Assembly: GCF_033025475.1 (NCBI RefSeq)
Contig: NZ_CP130322.1
Span: 1,240,001-1,304,000 of the forward strand
From: Sphingomonas sp. C3-2
Lineage (GTDB): Bacteria; Pseudomonadota; Alphaproteobacteria; Sphingomonadales; Sphingomonadaceae
Direction: 5' to 3'
Length of the DNA: 64,000 nt
Shown here: one piece after another, positions 7,436 through 15,462 of the stretch
Layout: the number at the start of each line of letters is the position of its first letter
Numbering within the stretch: the stretch's first letter is position 1
Notes under the pieces: model-generated
Told to the model about the DNA's origin: nothing
Database searches by the model: none
What the model saw: the letters and a program-made list of their open reading frames with translations, nothing else
Program-made: the position numbers and the translations under genes

Positions 7436-9643
7436 TCAGGCGGCGGTTTTTTCCTGCTGCATCGGCCCAGCCTCGATCAGTTCGGCCAAATCCCCCGCCG
7501 GGCTGACGGCAGGCATCGCCGCCATGGCTTCCGCCACCGCGGATGGGTCGGCGGACCCAACCGCGCCCGTCAGAAGGTCGAAAACCGGCGCGGTCGCACG
7601 GTCGGCAAAGCCTGCCGCATAGCGCGCGCGCAGATTGGCCAGATCGGCCTCGCGGCCCAGCATCGCCAGCGAGATCGCATAGCGCAGGATCTCGGTCTGC
7701 TTGACGTCGGAAAGCGAACCGCTTGAGGGCAGCGCAGCCTGCGCCTCGATGGCAAAGGCCTCCCAGTCGCGTCGATTCCACAAGATCTCTGCACGCAGCA
7801 CCTGCGCGCCCGGAACGTCCTGCAACACGGCGAAGGATTCTTCGACCTTGCCAAGCTGGCTCAGCGCGATCGCCTCGATCCGCTTGCGCGCCTGGATCAT
7901 ATCGTCGGTAAAGCCCGAGCTGTTGCTCTTGCGGATCGCGGTCAGCGCGCGCTCGGGCTTGCCCGCCAGGATATAGAGCGTGCCCACCTTGGCCGATAGC
8001 GGCCCGCGCGCCAGTTCCCCCGCACGCGCGAAAAGCTGGTGCTCCAGCAGTTCGGCAGCACGGCCGTAAAGCCCCGCCGATTGCAGACGATCGCTCAGAC
8101 GGCTGACCAGATAATCGCCCTGCGCGCCACTCGGCGTCAGGTCGCGGTAATCCCAGTACAGCCCTGCGGCCTTGTCCACCGGCATCGTGCTGTTTTCATC
8201 CAGCGCGCCGGCAAGTTGCGCCTGCAGGTTGTTCAGGAATTCCGGGTCGCGCCGGATCGGATCGAAGAAACGGAAAAGCACCGCGCCCGTCTTCAACGCG
8301 CCGAACATGTCGTTGCTTTCGCGGTTCAGTCGGTAACTCAGCCACAGCGCGCGCTCTTCCACATAATCGCCGCGCCAGATAAAGCGCAGCGCATCGAGCT
8401 GTGCCAGCGCCGCCTTGGTGCCGATCGTCTGCCCGGCCACCTTCGCTTCGATCACGCTCAGCCGGGCATCCATCTGCTCCTGTCGCGTTCCGCTGCGTTC
8501 GACACGCGAAAAGCGCAGACGCGCCTCGTCCGCCTGCCCCATCGCGAGCAGCGCGCGCGCGCGGTAAAGGTTGGCCGTCGAATCGCGGTCCGGCAGGTCC
8601 TTCAGCCAATTAAGCGCAAGGCCGGGATTGCCAGCCTCCACGGCCGCGCGTGCAACCGAAAGCGCAAACGGCTTGCGGCTTTGATAGCTGCGCTTGGAGA
8701 TCGCCGCCCGCGCACAATTGAGCTGCTCCATTGCCTGCTCGGCAAATCCCGACTGCGCCAATGCACGCAACCGCCAGGCGCAGGCCTCGCTATTATTGGC
8801 AAGCAGCCCCGCCGACAGCTCGGCAACGACATCGCCATAATGCCCCATCTGGGTCATGGCGGCGGCCCGCGCTATGCGAAAGGCATCGACCAGCGCCAGA
8901 TCGGGATCGTCCTGTCGCATCACCTCAAGCACACCGAATGCTTCGCTGCCTTTGTCCTGTGCAATCAGGCTACGCGCATAATCCCAACGCACGCGCTGTT
9001 TCTGGATGCCGCGCGCCCGCGCCAGCGCGGCCCAGCTCTTGGCCTTGTCCTGCGCCACCCAGAGTTCGGGGCCGGTAACGCTCGGGCGCTGCGCCAGCTC
9101 GCCCGAAAATCCGGGAATGCGGATCGGGGGTGGTGCCGGAAGCGGTGGCAGCGGCGTACCCAGTGCGGCGGCTTCACCCAAAGTGCGCGGCCCGGCATCG
9201 GTGTTCGCCGTGCCCTCGCCGGATGCGGCATTGGCGGCCACGGGCGCAGCCTGTGCGGCAGCCGCCGTCGCACCAGCGGCCACGGCTTTGGCCGGCGCAG
9301 TCCCCTTGGCGGCCGGCTTCGGATCGGGGGTCCGCGCGGCCTGGGCCAATGCAGCGCGCTGCTGCCGGGTCAGCGGCTTGCGTGCGGCCCCAGCCGGTGC
9401 AGCCGGCTTCACCACGGACTTGGCGGCAATAGGTGCGCGATTGGCGGGTGCTGGTGTGGTTCGCTCCGGTTTCTTCGCCTCCACCGATGCCTGCGGAGAA
9501 GGCGTCGGTGCCGCCGTTGGGGCTGCAGGGGCCGTCGCCGCGGGCTTAGGAGCCGGAACGGTTGCAACGGTTGCATTCTGGCTCGCCACCGTTGCGGGAA
9601 CGGCAACGATGGCTGCGGTCGTCAAAAGCAGACGCATGGTCAT
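7436..9643 (-). CDS. Exported TPR-like protein of the flagellar cluster
   Basis: 735 residues, no name that I recognise. Residues 1-21 look like a signal peptide (MTMRLLLTTAAIVAVPATVAS), followed to about residue 165 by a Pro/Ala/Lys-rich linker. The remainder is alpha-helical with repeated Trp/Ala/Leu hairpins of TPR/SEL type, for example around SWAALARARGIQKQRVRWDYARSLIAQ and RRDWEAFAIEAQAAL. It should therefore be a periplasmic or envelope-tethered helical scaffold. The start overlaps the stop of the 9640-9894 gene (ATGA), so the two are translationally coupled. Its place inside the cluster suggests a flagellar or motor-associated function, but the sequence does not prove it. Confidence 0.7.
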   Translation of the reverse strand: MTMRLLLTTAAIVAVPATVASQNATVATVPAPKPAATAPAAPTAAPTPSPQASVEAKKPERTTPAPANRAPIAAKSVVKPAAPAGAARKPLTRQQRAALAQAARTPDPKPAAKGTAPAKAVAAGATAAAAQAAPVAANAASGEGTANTDAGPRTLGEAAALGTPLPPLPAPPPIRIPGFSGELAQRPSVTGPELWVAQDKAKSWAALARARGIQKQRVRWDYARSLIAQDKGSEAFGVLEVMRQDDPDLALVDAFRIARAAAMTQMGHYGDVVAELSAGLLANNSEACAWRLRALAQSGFAEQAMEQLNCARAAISKRSYQSRKPFALSVARAAVEAGNPGLALNWLKDLPDRDSTANLYRARALLAMGQADEARLRFSRVERSGTRQEQMDARLSVIEAKVAGQTIGTKAALAQLDALRFIWRGDYVEERALWLSYRLNRESNDMFGALKTGAVLFRFFDPIRRDPEFLNNLQAQLAGALDENSTMPVDKAAGLYWDYRDLTPSGAQGDYLVSRLSDRLQSAGLYGRAAELLEHQLFARAGELARGPLSAKVGTLYILAGKPERALTAIRKSNSSGFTDDMIQARKRIEAIALSQLGKVEESFAVLQDVPGAQVLRAEILWNRRDWEAFAIEAQAALPSSGSLSDVKQTEILRYAISLAMLGREADLANLRARYAAGFADRATAPVFDLLTGAVGSADPSAVAEAMAAMPAVSPAGDLAELIEAGPMQQEKTAA

Positions 9644-9894
9644 GATGCGGACATCTCAAAAAATCCGAAAAAACTGATCAGCGCGCCACCAATGGCGCAG
9701 CCGGCAAGAAACAGCAGCATTGCGCCCCAGCGCATGCCACCCACGGTGGACGGGTCATTGATTTCACGCTCAACGCCAGCAATTTCGGGCGTTTCAGCGT
9801 CCGGCCTGATGTCGTCATGCCGACGCAAAGGATGGTCTGGCTGCTCCCCGGCAGAAAAAACCCTGACCTTTGCCGGGCGTCGATTCCCGCTCAT
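9640..9894 (-). CDS. Small single-pass membrane protein
   Basis: 84 residues: a charged, presumably cytoplasmic part (residues 1-52) and one hydrophobic segment at about 55-78 (GAMLLFLAGCAIGGALISFFGFF). I do not recognise the family. An AAAGGACGG Shine-Dalgarno sequence precedes the ATG, and AGGAGG and a TATAAT lie further up (9924-9929 read on the minus strand). It is coupled by ATGA overlap to the exported TPR-like protein, so the pair may act together as an inner-membrane anchor and a periplasmic scaffold; this is inference. Confidence 0.6.
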   Translation of the reverse strand: MSGNRRPAKVRVFSAGEQPDHPLRRHDDIRPDAETPEIAGVEREINDPSTVGGMRWGAMLLFLAGCAIGGALISFFGFFEMSAS

Positions 9895-9919
9895 CGCTTA
9901 CCGTCCTTTAGTAATTTCC

Positions 9920-9930
9920 TCCTATTATAG
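9920..9930. promoter_or_regulatory. TCCTATTATAG box in the 9894/10009 divergent region
   Basis: CTATTATAG is almost its own reverse complement. On the plus strand it reads TCCTATTAT, 80 bases before the FliL-like gene at 10009. On the minus strand it gives TTCTATAAT, about 30 bases before the 9894 start. It may serve both genes. Confidence 0.4.
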
Positions 9931-10008
9931 AATGACGACGCCCCATCGGAGGCCTTTATGGGCTGAACAATTCGACGGGACAGCGTTCAATTTTTCGGGA
10001 GTCCGACG

Positions 10009-10425
10009 ATGCGTTCCTATCTTGCCGCAACAACCGCCGCGCTGGTCGCGCTCGTTGTTGGAGGATCAGCGGCAGCTGTCGATCCCGAACCGCAAAATCC
10101 CAGCGGCCGGGGCGGGCCCTATTTCGTGGAAATGGATCCGATGGTCACGCCGATCGTCGGCCCGGCCAAGATCGAGGGATCGCTCGAGGTGAAGTTCGTG
10201 CTCGAAGCCGCCAGCGCGGCCGAGGCCTCTGCGCTCACCATGAAGATGCCCGAACTGCGCGATGCCACCTATCTGGCGGCGCTCGAATTTTCGCGTCTGC
10301 ACGCATCGGGCTATCTGCCGGTCGATGCGCAGCGCTTCAGCGCGGATGTGACCGCTGCGGTCCGCACCGCCCATCCCAGCGTATCGCGCGTCCTGGTTCA
10401 GGAAATTTCAGCCCTTCCCGGCTGA
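10009..10425 (+). CDS. Exported FliL-like protein
   Basis: 138 residues with a signal peptide (residues 1-23, ending GGSAAA). The mature part contains YFVEMDPMVTPIVG, then LEVKFVLEAASAAEASALTMKMPELRDATYLAALEF. The PELRDA block is reminiscent of the P-x-IRDAIL segment of the FliL periplasmic domain. FliL helps to couple stators to the rotor under load. A true membrane-anchored FliL is encoded at 12735-13250, so this would be a second, soluble, paralogue-like copy. The resemblance is short, hence moderate confidence. GGGAG precedes the ATG, and the gene is a single transcription unit ending at a hairpin. Confidence 0.55.
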   Translation: MRSYLAATTAALVALVVGGSAAAVDPEPQNPSGRGGPYFVEMDPMVTPIVGPAKIEGSLEVKFVLEAASAAEASALTMKMPELRDATYLAALEFSRLHASGYLPVDAQRFSADVTAAVRTAHPSVSRVLVQEISALPG

Positions 10426-10454
10426 TCGAACAATCCACCAGCGATCATTCATTC

Positions 10455-10479
10455 GCCCGGGCCGCTGGCCCGGGCGTTT
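10455..10479. terminator. Terminator between the FliL-like and MotE-like genes
   Basis: GCCCGGGCC (10455-10463), loop GCT, GGCCCGGGC (10467-10475), then GTTTT. It lies between two convergent genes. Confidence 0.75.
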
Positions 10480-10484
10480 TCGTT

Positions 10485-11168
10485 TCAGCGTGCGCTGCGC
10501 GGAGCGGCCTGTTCGGCGCTCCGCGGATTGGCCTTGGGCGCAGGTGCATCGCGGCGCGGCGCACGCGGTTCGGCCGCCGCCATCTGCTGCACCGGCATCT
10601 TCGGCACAGGCTTGCCCGCCAGCGCCATGCTCAGCTGCACGGCGGCATTGGGGCTCATGTTCGACATGATGAGCGCCATCGCACGCTCCCGCATGCGGCG
10701 GGCCACCTCGGTCTGCACTTCCAGATCGAGCCGCTCGAAAATCGGCGCCGCCTTGGCGGGCTTCATCGTCTGATAGATGCGCGCCAGTTCATCATAAGGC
10801 TCATTGGCTTCGACGGGCTTGCCGCCCGCCGCCATGCGCGGTGCCGGCTTTTCGGCTTCGGCCTGCCGGGATGCCAGATCGGCCTTCAGCCGCTCCTCGG
10901 TTGCCTTCGCCGCCTGTTCACGCAGCTGCAGCGCGCGCTTCTGCTCGGCCATCGCGCGGTCGCGGTCGCGCACGCTCTGCTGGATCGAATTGCCCAGCCG
11001 CGTCTGCGGCTGTTCGGTGGCAGGCGCGGCAACTGCGACCGCGTTGGCGATCGCCGAAAGCCCGGCAACCCCTGCGGTCACCATCAACAGGCTCGGCCGG
11101 AAACGGTCCGGGATACGGGCGGTGATCCGCCCCAACCCGCTCAACATGCCCGAAGACGCCGCAACCAT
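10485..11168 (-). CDS. MotE-like flagellar protein (MgtE N-domain-like)
   Basis: 227 residues. One membrane segment near residues 26-49, a charged coiled coil (~58-110, RDRDRAMAEQKRALQLREQ), then a compact domain YDELARIYQTMKPAKAAPIFERLDLEVQTEV...MRERAMALIMSNMSP. That last pattern is typical of MotE and MgtE N-terminal domains; in Sinorhizobium MotE is a periplasmic chaperone of the motor protein MotC. The tail is Pro/Ala-rich. The start overlaps the preceding stop (TAATG), placing it in the fliL-fliM-DUF6468-MotE operon. The domain assignment is good; the exact role is inferred. Confidence 0.7.
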   Translation of the reverse strand: MVAASSGMLSGLGRITARIPDRFRPSLLMVTAGVAGLSAIANAVAVAAPATEQPQTRLGNSIQQSVRDRDRAMAEQKRALQLREQAAKATEERLKADLASRQAEAEKPAPRMAAGGKPVEANEPYDELARIYQTMKPAKAAPIFERLDLEVQTEVARRMRERAMALIMSNMSPNAAVQLSMALAGKPVPKMPVQQMAAAEPRAPRRDAPAPKANPRSAEQAAPRSAR

Positions 11169-11725
11169 TATGCCGCCTCCGCGCGCGGTGTTGCGGCTTC
11201 GGCCTCGGCCACCGCCATCGCGACCAGCGCGGCCGTTTCCGAATGATCCGACGGCTGCGACGCGGGGGTGTCGCCGCGGCGGCCACGGCCACCGCGCTTA
11301 CGCCGGCTCCGCCCCTGCGGTACCGCGCTCGTCACCACATCGCCTGCCTCGGCATCATCATCGGTCAGGATATCCTCCTCACCGTCCTCCTCTGCGCCGC
11401 GCGAACGCTCATTGGCGCTCGCGCTCGCTTCCATGATCCGCTCGGCAACCGAATTGCCGATTCCGATCATCATCGACAATTCGTCACGCAGCGCCTCGCC
11501 CGAGGCGATGGTACGTGCATTGGCGGCACCGTCGGTAGCAAGCAGGTCTTTGAGCTCGGCCAGCACCGTGCGCGCCTGCGCGGTGGCATTGTCGAGCGAC
11601 TTCACCGTCTGCGCCAGATCGCCCGACTTGATCGCGTTGAAGCTGCGCATCATGCGCGCGCACTGCACAAGGACGGCAACGCACAGCAGCATCAGCGCCA
11701 CATTGGTGAAAGTTGCGAACGTCAT
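11168..11725 (-). CDS. DUF6468-like flagellar protein
   Basis: 185 residues from the ATG at 11725, which overlaps the fliM stop (ATGA); a longer frame to 11821 would lie inside fliM. The N-terminus has one membrane span (FTNVALMLLCVAVLVQCARMM), then a helix with SLDNATAQARTVLAELKDLL, and an acidic then basic low-complexity tail (RSRRKRGGRGRRG). This layout fits the small alphaproteobacterial family next to fliM that is annotated DUF6468, as I recall it. Function unknown; its steady position after fliM suggests that it acts at the motor or switch. Confidence 0.6.
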   Translation of the reverse strand: MTFATFTNVALMLLCVAVLVQCARMMRSFNAIKSGDLAQTVKSLDNATAQARTVLAELKDLLATDGAANARTIASGEALRDELSMMIGIGNSVAERIMEASASANERSRGAEEDGEEDILTDDDAEAGDVVTSAVPQGRSRRKRGGRGRRGDTPASQPSDHSETAALVAMAVAEAEAATPRAEAA

Positions 11726-12738
11726 TTGGAAAAGCCCTTCGAAATGTCCGACACCATCCGGACCGCAATATTGTTGCAGCGCTGGCCGATCTGCGCATGG
11801 CCCAGCGGAATCCCACCGCAATGCAGTTCGAGCGGATCGTCGGGCCCGCGATTGAGCGGGATCGTCTGGCCAACCTGCAGGCTCATCATGTCGTTGAGGC
11901 GCATCTGCCTTTCACCCAGAACAACATCGACCGAGACTTCGGTGTTATGCAGTTCAGACGCCATGTGCGCTTCCCAGATCCGGTCGCGACCCAGCTTTTC
12001 ACCCATGAAGCGCTGCAGCAGCTTGGCACGCACCGGCTCGATCGTGGCATAAGGCAACAGGACATCGAACTTGCCGCCGCGCCCTTCCATGTCGACGCGG
12101 AAGGTGGCGACCGCTGCAATATTGCTGGGGCCGGCAATCGCGGCAAAGCGCGGGCTGGTCTCGATACGCTCCACCTGCATCGTGACGGGCTCGATCGCCT
12201 CGAATGCCGTCGACAGATCGTCAAGCGCCAGCTGCACCACCTTCGAGACGAGCATCGTCTCGATCGTCGTGAACGCCCGCCCCTCGATCCGCAGCGTGCT
12301 ATTGCCCTTGCGCCCACCCAAAAGCGCATCGACCACGGCATAGATCAGGTTGGATTCAACCGTGACGACACCGTAATTTTCCCATTCCTTCACCTTGAAC
12401 ACGCCGAACATCGCGGGCAGCGCGACACGGTTCATGAACTCGCCGAAACGGATCGGGCGGATTTCCTCAAGGCTGACATCGATCGCATCGGACGTCAGGT
12501 TGCGCATGCTGGTGGCAAAGGTGCGCACCATGCGTTCGCACACCACCTCCAGCATCGGCAGACGTTCATGGCTGATCACGTTCGATTCGATGACCGCCTT
12601 CAGACCACTCTTTTGCGGCGACGGCGCGCTGTTGTCGAAACCGAACAGCGCATCGATCCCCGCCTGATCGAACGTCACGTCGCCAAGCGGCATCGGCTTG
12701 GGATCGGGAAGGATGAAATCGTCGAAGTCATCGCTCAT
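11722..12738 (-). CDS. fliM: Flagellar motor switch protein FliM
   Basis: 338 residues. FliM forms the middle part of the C-ring and receives CheY-P. An N-terminal IDALFGFD (residues ~28-35) corresponds to the EIDALL CheY-binding motif. The CheC-like middle domain and a C-terminal SpoA domain (VDVVLGERQMRLNDMMSLQVGQTIPLNRG) follow. The start overlaps the fliL stop (ATGA). Operon order is fliL-fliM-DUF6468-MotE. Confidence 0.93.
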   Translation of the reverse strand: MSDDFDDFILPDPKPMPLGDVTFDQAGIDALFGFDNSAPSPQKSGLKAVIESNVISHERLPMLEVVCERMVRTFATSMRNLTSDAIDVSLEEIRPIRFGEFMNRVALPAMFGVFKVKEWENYGVVTVESNLIYAVVDALLGGRKGNSTLRIEGRAFTTIETMLVSKVVQLALDDLSTAFEAIEPVTMQVERIETSPRFAAIAGPSNIAAVATFRVDMEGRGGKFDVLLPYATIEPVRAKLLQRFMGEKLGRDRIWEAHMASELHNTEVSVDVVLGERQMRLNDMMSLQVGQTIPLNRGPDDPLELHCGGIPLGHAQIGQRCNNIAVRMVSDISKGFSK

Positions 12739-13250
12739 TGCTGGACAAGATCCTGAATAAGCACGTCGCGCACCATATTGGCGCCCAGCGTGGCTGTCAT
12801 GCGGGCCATCATCTCTTCCTTGACGCGGAACACCGCCGCCGATCCGTTCAGATCCTCGGGCCGCAATTCGCGCAGGAAAGGCTGCAACGCATCAAGGATG
12901 AAGGGCAGCTTCCCGCGCACTTCGTTCACCTGGCCTTCCTCATCGGCGACGATGATGAAACGCAGCTTCAGGAAACGCGCCTGCCCATCGCTGGATCGCA
13001 GGTTCACGACCAACGGCGGCACCTCGACATAGGCTTCAGGCCCTGCGCCCGACGCGCTCGGCTTGGCGCCTTCATCACCGCTCAGCAACATATAGCCGCC
13101 ACCGCCCGCACCCAGCAGCAATATCGCCGCAGCGCCCGCAATCATTGCCTTGCGCTTGTCGAAACGGCGCGCCGGTGCGGCGGGCTCGGGCTCTGCCGGC
13201 GTCGCGAGTTCGGCATTGGCACCTGTTTCAATCGTCATACTGGTGGACAC
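12735..13250 (-). CDS. fliL: Flagellar basal body-associated protein FliL
   Basis: 171 residues with the standard layout: short cytoplasmic end, one membrane span at about 36-57 (AMIAGAAAILLLGAGGGGYMLL), then the periplasmic domain EAYVEVPPLVVNLRSSDGQARFLKLRFIIVA, which is diagnostic of FliL. It stabilises stators around the motor. The start is GTG at 13250 with AGGGGGT 8 bases upstream; the ATG at 13238 has no ribosome binding site. First gene of the fliLM operon. Confidence 0.92.
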   Translation of the reverse strand: MSTSMTIETGANAELATPAEPEPAAPARRFDKRKAMIAGAAAILLLGAGGGGYMLLSGDEGAKPSASGAGPEAYVEVPPLVVNLRSSDGQARFLKLRFIIVADEEGQVNEVRGKLPFILDALQPFLRELRPEDLNGSAAVFRVKEEMMARMTATLGANMVRDVLIQDLVQQ

Positions 13251-13330
13251 GCATTCACCCCCTAGATCCGCCAGGACCCGCCTGCATCCGAATATCGGCG
13301 CCGCGCGTCCGTTTTCGCGTTTTCGGTTCT

Positions 13331-13339
13331 ATTATAGGA
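13331..13339 (-). promoter_or_regulatory. TCCTATAAT box upstream of fliL
   Basis: An exact TCCTATAAT on the minus strand, 80 bases before the fliL GTG. The dyad at 13349-13361 overlaps the place where a -35 element would be. Confidence 0.5.
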
Positions 13340-13348
13340 GAAGCGCGC

Positions 13349-13361
13349 GGCAAATTCTGCC
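13349..13361. promoter_or_regulatory. Flagellar dyad 2 between fliL and flgF
   Basis: GGCAAATTCTGCC, a GGCA-N5-TGCC inverted repeat with AT-rich centre, in the divergent region between fliL and flgF. It is centred about 22 bases upstream of the TATAAT of the fliL box. Confidence 0.5.
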
Positions 13362-13399
13362 TAGCGCCAATTATCGCTGAATTTTCCAGGATGGGTGCA

Positions 13400-14140
13400 A
13401 TGGACGTCTCGACCTATGTGCTGCTGAGCCACGAACAGGCGCTGCGCCGTCGTCTCGATGTCACTGCCAATAATATGGCGAACAGCAGCACTGTCGGCTT
13501 CAAGCGCGAACAGCCCCTGTTCCATGAATATGTCGAACGCGCGCAAGAAGCGCCTGTCGACGATGCGAAGAAAACCTCCTTCGTGCTCGATTACGGCGCG
13601 GTTCACGATACCAGTCCGGGTGCTTTCCAGCCCACCGGCAATCCGCTCGATGTGATGATCGACGGCCCCGGCTATCTGAGCGTCGAGGTTGCCGGCGAGG
13701 TCGGCTATACGCGCGCGGGATTCATCAAGATCCTGGAAAGCGGCGAGCTCGTCACCGCGGGCGGACAGTTCATCCTTGGTGAGGGCGGACAGCCGATCCG
13801 TGTGCCCCCCGAACAGCGCGCCACGGTGGCAATCGCCTCGGATGGCAGCGTCATCACGCGCGAAGGCCAAATCGGCCGTATCGCGGTTACCGTCTTTGCC
13901 GATGAAAACCAGATTTCCCCGCGCGGCGACGGCATCGTCACCGGCACGGGCGGACAGCAGCTCACCGCCGATCAAACCCGGCTCCGCGTCGGCGGGGTCG
14001 AAGGCTCAAACGTCCAGCCGATCGTCGAGACCAGCAATATGGTCGAAATTCTCCGCGCCTATCAAAGCAGCATGCGCATGTCGGAAAACCTGAACGAACT
14101 GCGCAAGCAGGCGATCAGCCGGCTCGGTCGCATCAACTGA
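13400..14140 (+). CDS. flgF: Flagellar basal-body rod protein FlgF
   Basis: 246 residues. FlgF is a proximal rod subunit. The N-terminus DVSTYVLLSHEQALRRRLDVTANNMANSSTVGFKRE has the rod-family ANNMAN...FKRE signature, the middle part GAFQPTGNPLDVMIDGPGYLSVE is the conserved LgG/F strand, and the C-terminus ends in the NMVEILRAYQSSMRMSENLNELR helix. I start at ATG 13400 with AGGATGGG just upstream; ATG 13391 would add three residues. First gene of flgF-flgG-flgA-flgH. Confidence 0.9.
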   Translation: MDVSTYVLLSHEQALRRRLDVTANNMANSSTVGFKREQPLFHEYVERAQEAPVDDAKKTSFVLDYGAVHDTSPGAFQPTGNPLDVMIDGPGYLSVEVAGEVGYTRAGFIKILESGELVTAGGQFILGEGGQPIRVPPEQRATVAIASDGSVITREGQIGRIAVTVFADENQISPRGDGIVTGTGGQQLTADQTRLRVGGVEGSNVQPIVETSNMVEILRAYQSSMRMSENLNELRKQAISRLGRIN

Positions 14141-14173
14141 TCCACCCCTATTCCAGTCCAGAAAGGCTAAACC

Positions 14174-14959
14174 ATGCGCACCCTGTCCATCGCCGCAACC
14201 GGCATGCTGGCCCAGCAGACCAATGTGGACGTGATCTCGAACAATATCGCGAACATGAACACCACCGCGTTCAAGCGCCAGCGCGCCGAGTTTCAGGATC
14301 TGCTCTACCAGCAGATCGCACGCCCCGGCGCCACGTCCAGTGCGGATGGCACGCGCGTCCCCTCGGGCATCCAGATCGGTGCCGGTGTGCGCACGGGTGG
14401 CGTCTACCGCATCACCGAACAGGGTCCAATGACGAACACCGGCAACCGCTATGACATCGCGATCGACGGGCTCGGTTATTTCCAGATTGCGCTGCCCTCG
14501 GGCGATCTCGCCTATACGCGCGCGGGTTCGTTCCAGCTGTCCGATCAGGGCGAACTCGTCACCACCGACGGCTACCGCGTCCAGCCCGACATCACGATCC
14601 CGCAGGGCGCGATCGACGTTGTGATCTCCAAGACCGGCGAAGTGCAGGTAAAGCTTGCCGGTCAGCCGGAAATGCAGACGGTCGGCCAGCTCGAACTCGC
14701 CACCTTCGTGAACGAAGCGGGGCTCGAAGCGATCGGCTCGAACATGTTCCTTGAAACCGCAGCATCGGGTCAGCCCACCGTGTCGGTCCCCGGCGAACCC
14801 GGCTTCGGCGTCCTGAGCCAGGGCTTTGTCGAGGCATCGAACGTCAATCCCGTGGCCGAAATCACCGCGCTCATCACCGCGCAGCGCGCCTATGAGATGA
14901 ACAGCCGCGTGGTGAAGACCGCCGACGAAATGCTCTCCACCACCAGCCAGCTGCGCTGA
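14174..14959 (+). CDS. flgG: Flagellar distal rod protein FlgG
   Basis: 261 residues, the normal length. FlgG builds the distal rod. RTLSIAATGMLAQQTNVDVISNNIANMNTTAFKRQRAEFQDLLYQ is the highly conserved FlgG start, and NPVAEITALITAQRAYEMNSRVVKTADEM the conserved end. The LYQQ segment near residue 48 lies in the FlgG-specific insertion that keeps the distal rod straight. AAAGG precedes the ATG. It lies 33 bases after flgF and 4 before flgA. Confidence 0.96.
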   Translation: MRTLSIAATGMLAQQTNVDVISNNIANMNTTAFKRQRAEFQDLLYQQIARPGATSSADGTRVPSGIQIGAGVRTGGVYRITEQGPMTNTGNRYDIAIDGLGYFQIALPSGDLAYTRAGSFQLSDQGELVTTDGYRVQPDITIPQGAIDVVISKTGEVQVKLAGQPEMQTVGQLELATFVNEAGLEAIGSNMFLETAASGQPTVSVPGEPGFGVLSQGFVEASNVNPVAEITALITAQRAYEMNSRVVKTADEMLSTTSQLR

Positions 14960-14963
14960 TCCA

Positions 14964-15428
14964 ATGCGTCTGCTTCCGTTCCTCGGCGTTATCGGCCTGG
15001 CCCTTGCGGGCCCGGCCGGTGCGCAGACTGCACCGGCCGGCCCTGCCACCGTCGCCACGCATGTGCTGGCGCGCATGATCGACAAGGGCGAAAGGCTGTC
15101 TGCCGCCGATTTCCAGCTCGAACAGCGCAGCCCCGCGACGGCGCGCAACGCGCTTCGCCCGGCCGATGCCGAGGGGATGGAGGCATCGCGCCGATTGATG
15201 GCCGGCTCTGCCGTACGCGCCACCGATCTGATGCGCGCCCAGGCCGTGCGGCGCGGCGAAGCCGTCACGATCGCACTCGTCAACGGGCCGCTCTCGATCA
15301 CCACTGCCGGGCGCGCGCTTTCGGGCGGCGGCAACGGCGATACCGTCCGCGTGATCAGCCTCAGCACCAATCGTACGCTCGACGCGGTCGTCGAACGCAC
15401 CGGCCATGTCCGCGTCGCTGGCCACTGA
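14964..15428 (+). CDS. flgA: Flagellar P-ring assembly chaperone FlgA
   Basis: 154 residues with a signal peptide (1-20, ending AGPAGA). The mature protein has the SAF-type domain: VATHVLARMIDKGERLSAADFQLEQRS, then a DTVRVISLSTNRTLDAVVERTGHVRV ending, a pattern typical of FlgA and CpaB-like proteins. FlgA helps FlgI assemble into the P-ring in the periplasm. flgI itself is not in this window. The chain is shorter than E. coli FlgA (~219), lacking most of the N-terminal domain. Confidence 0.85.
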   Translation: MRLLPFLGVIGLALAGPAGAQTAPAGPATVATHVLARMIDKGERLSAADFQLEQRSPATARNALRPADAEGMEASRRLMAGSAVRATDLMRAQAVRRGEAVTIALVNGPLSITTAGRALSGGGNGDTVRVISLSTNRTLDAVVERTGHVRVAGH

Positions 15429-15462
15429 TCGCCGCGACGCCGCGAATTCAAAGGATTTTCGG

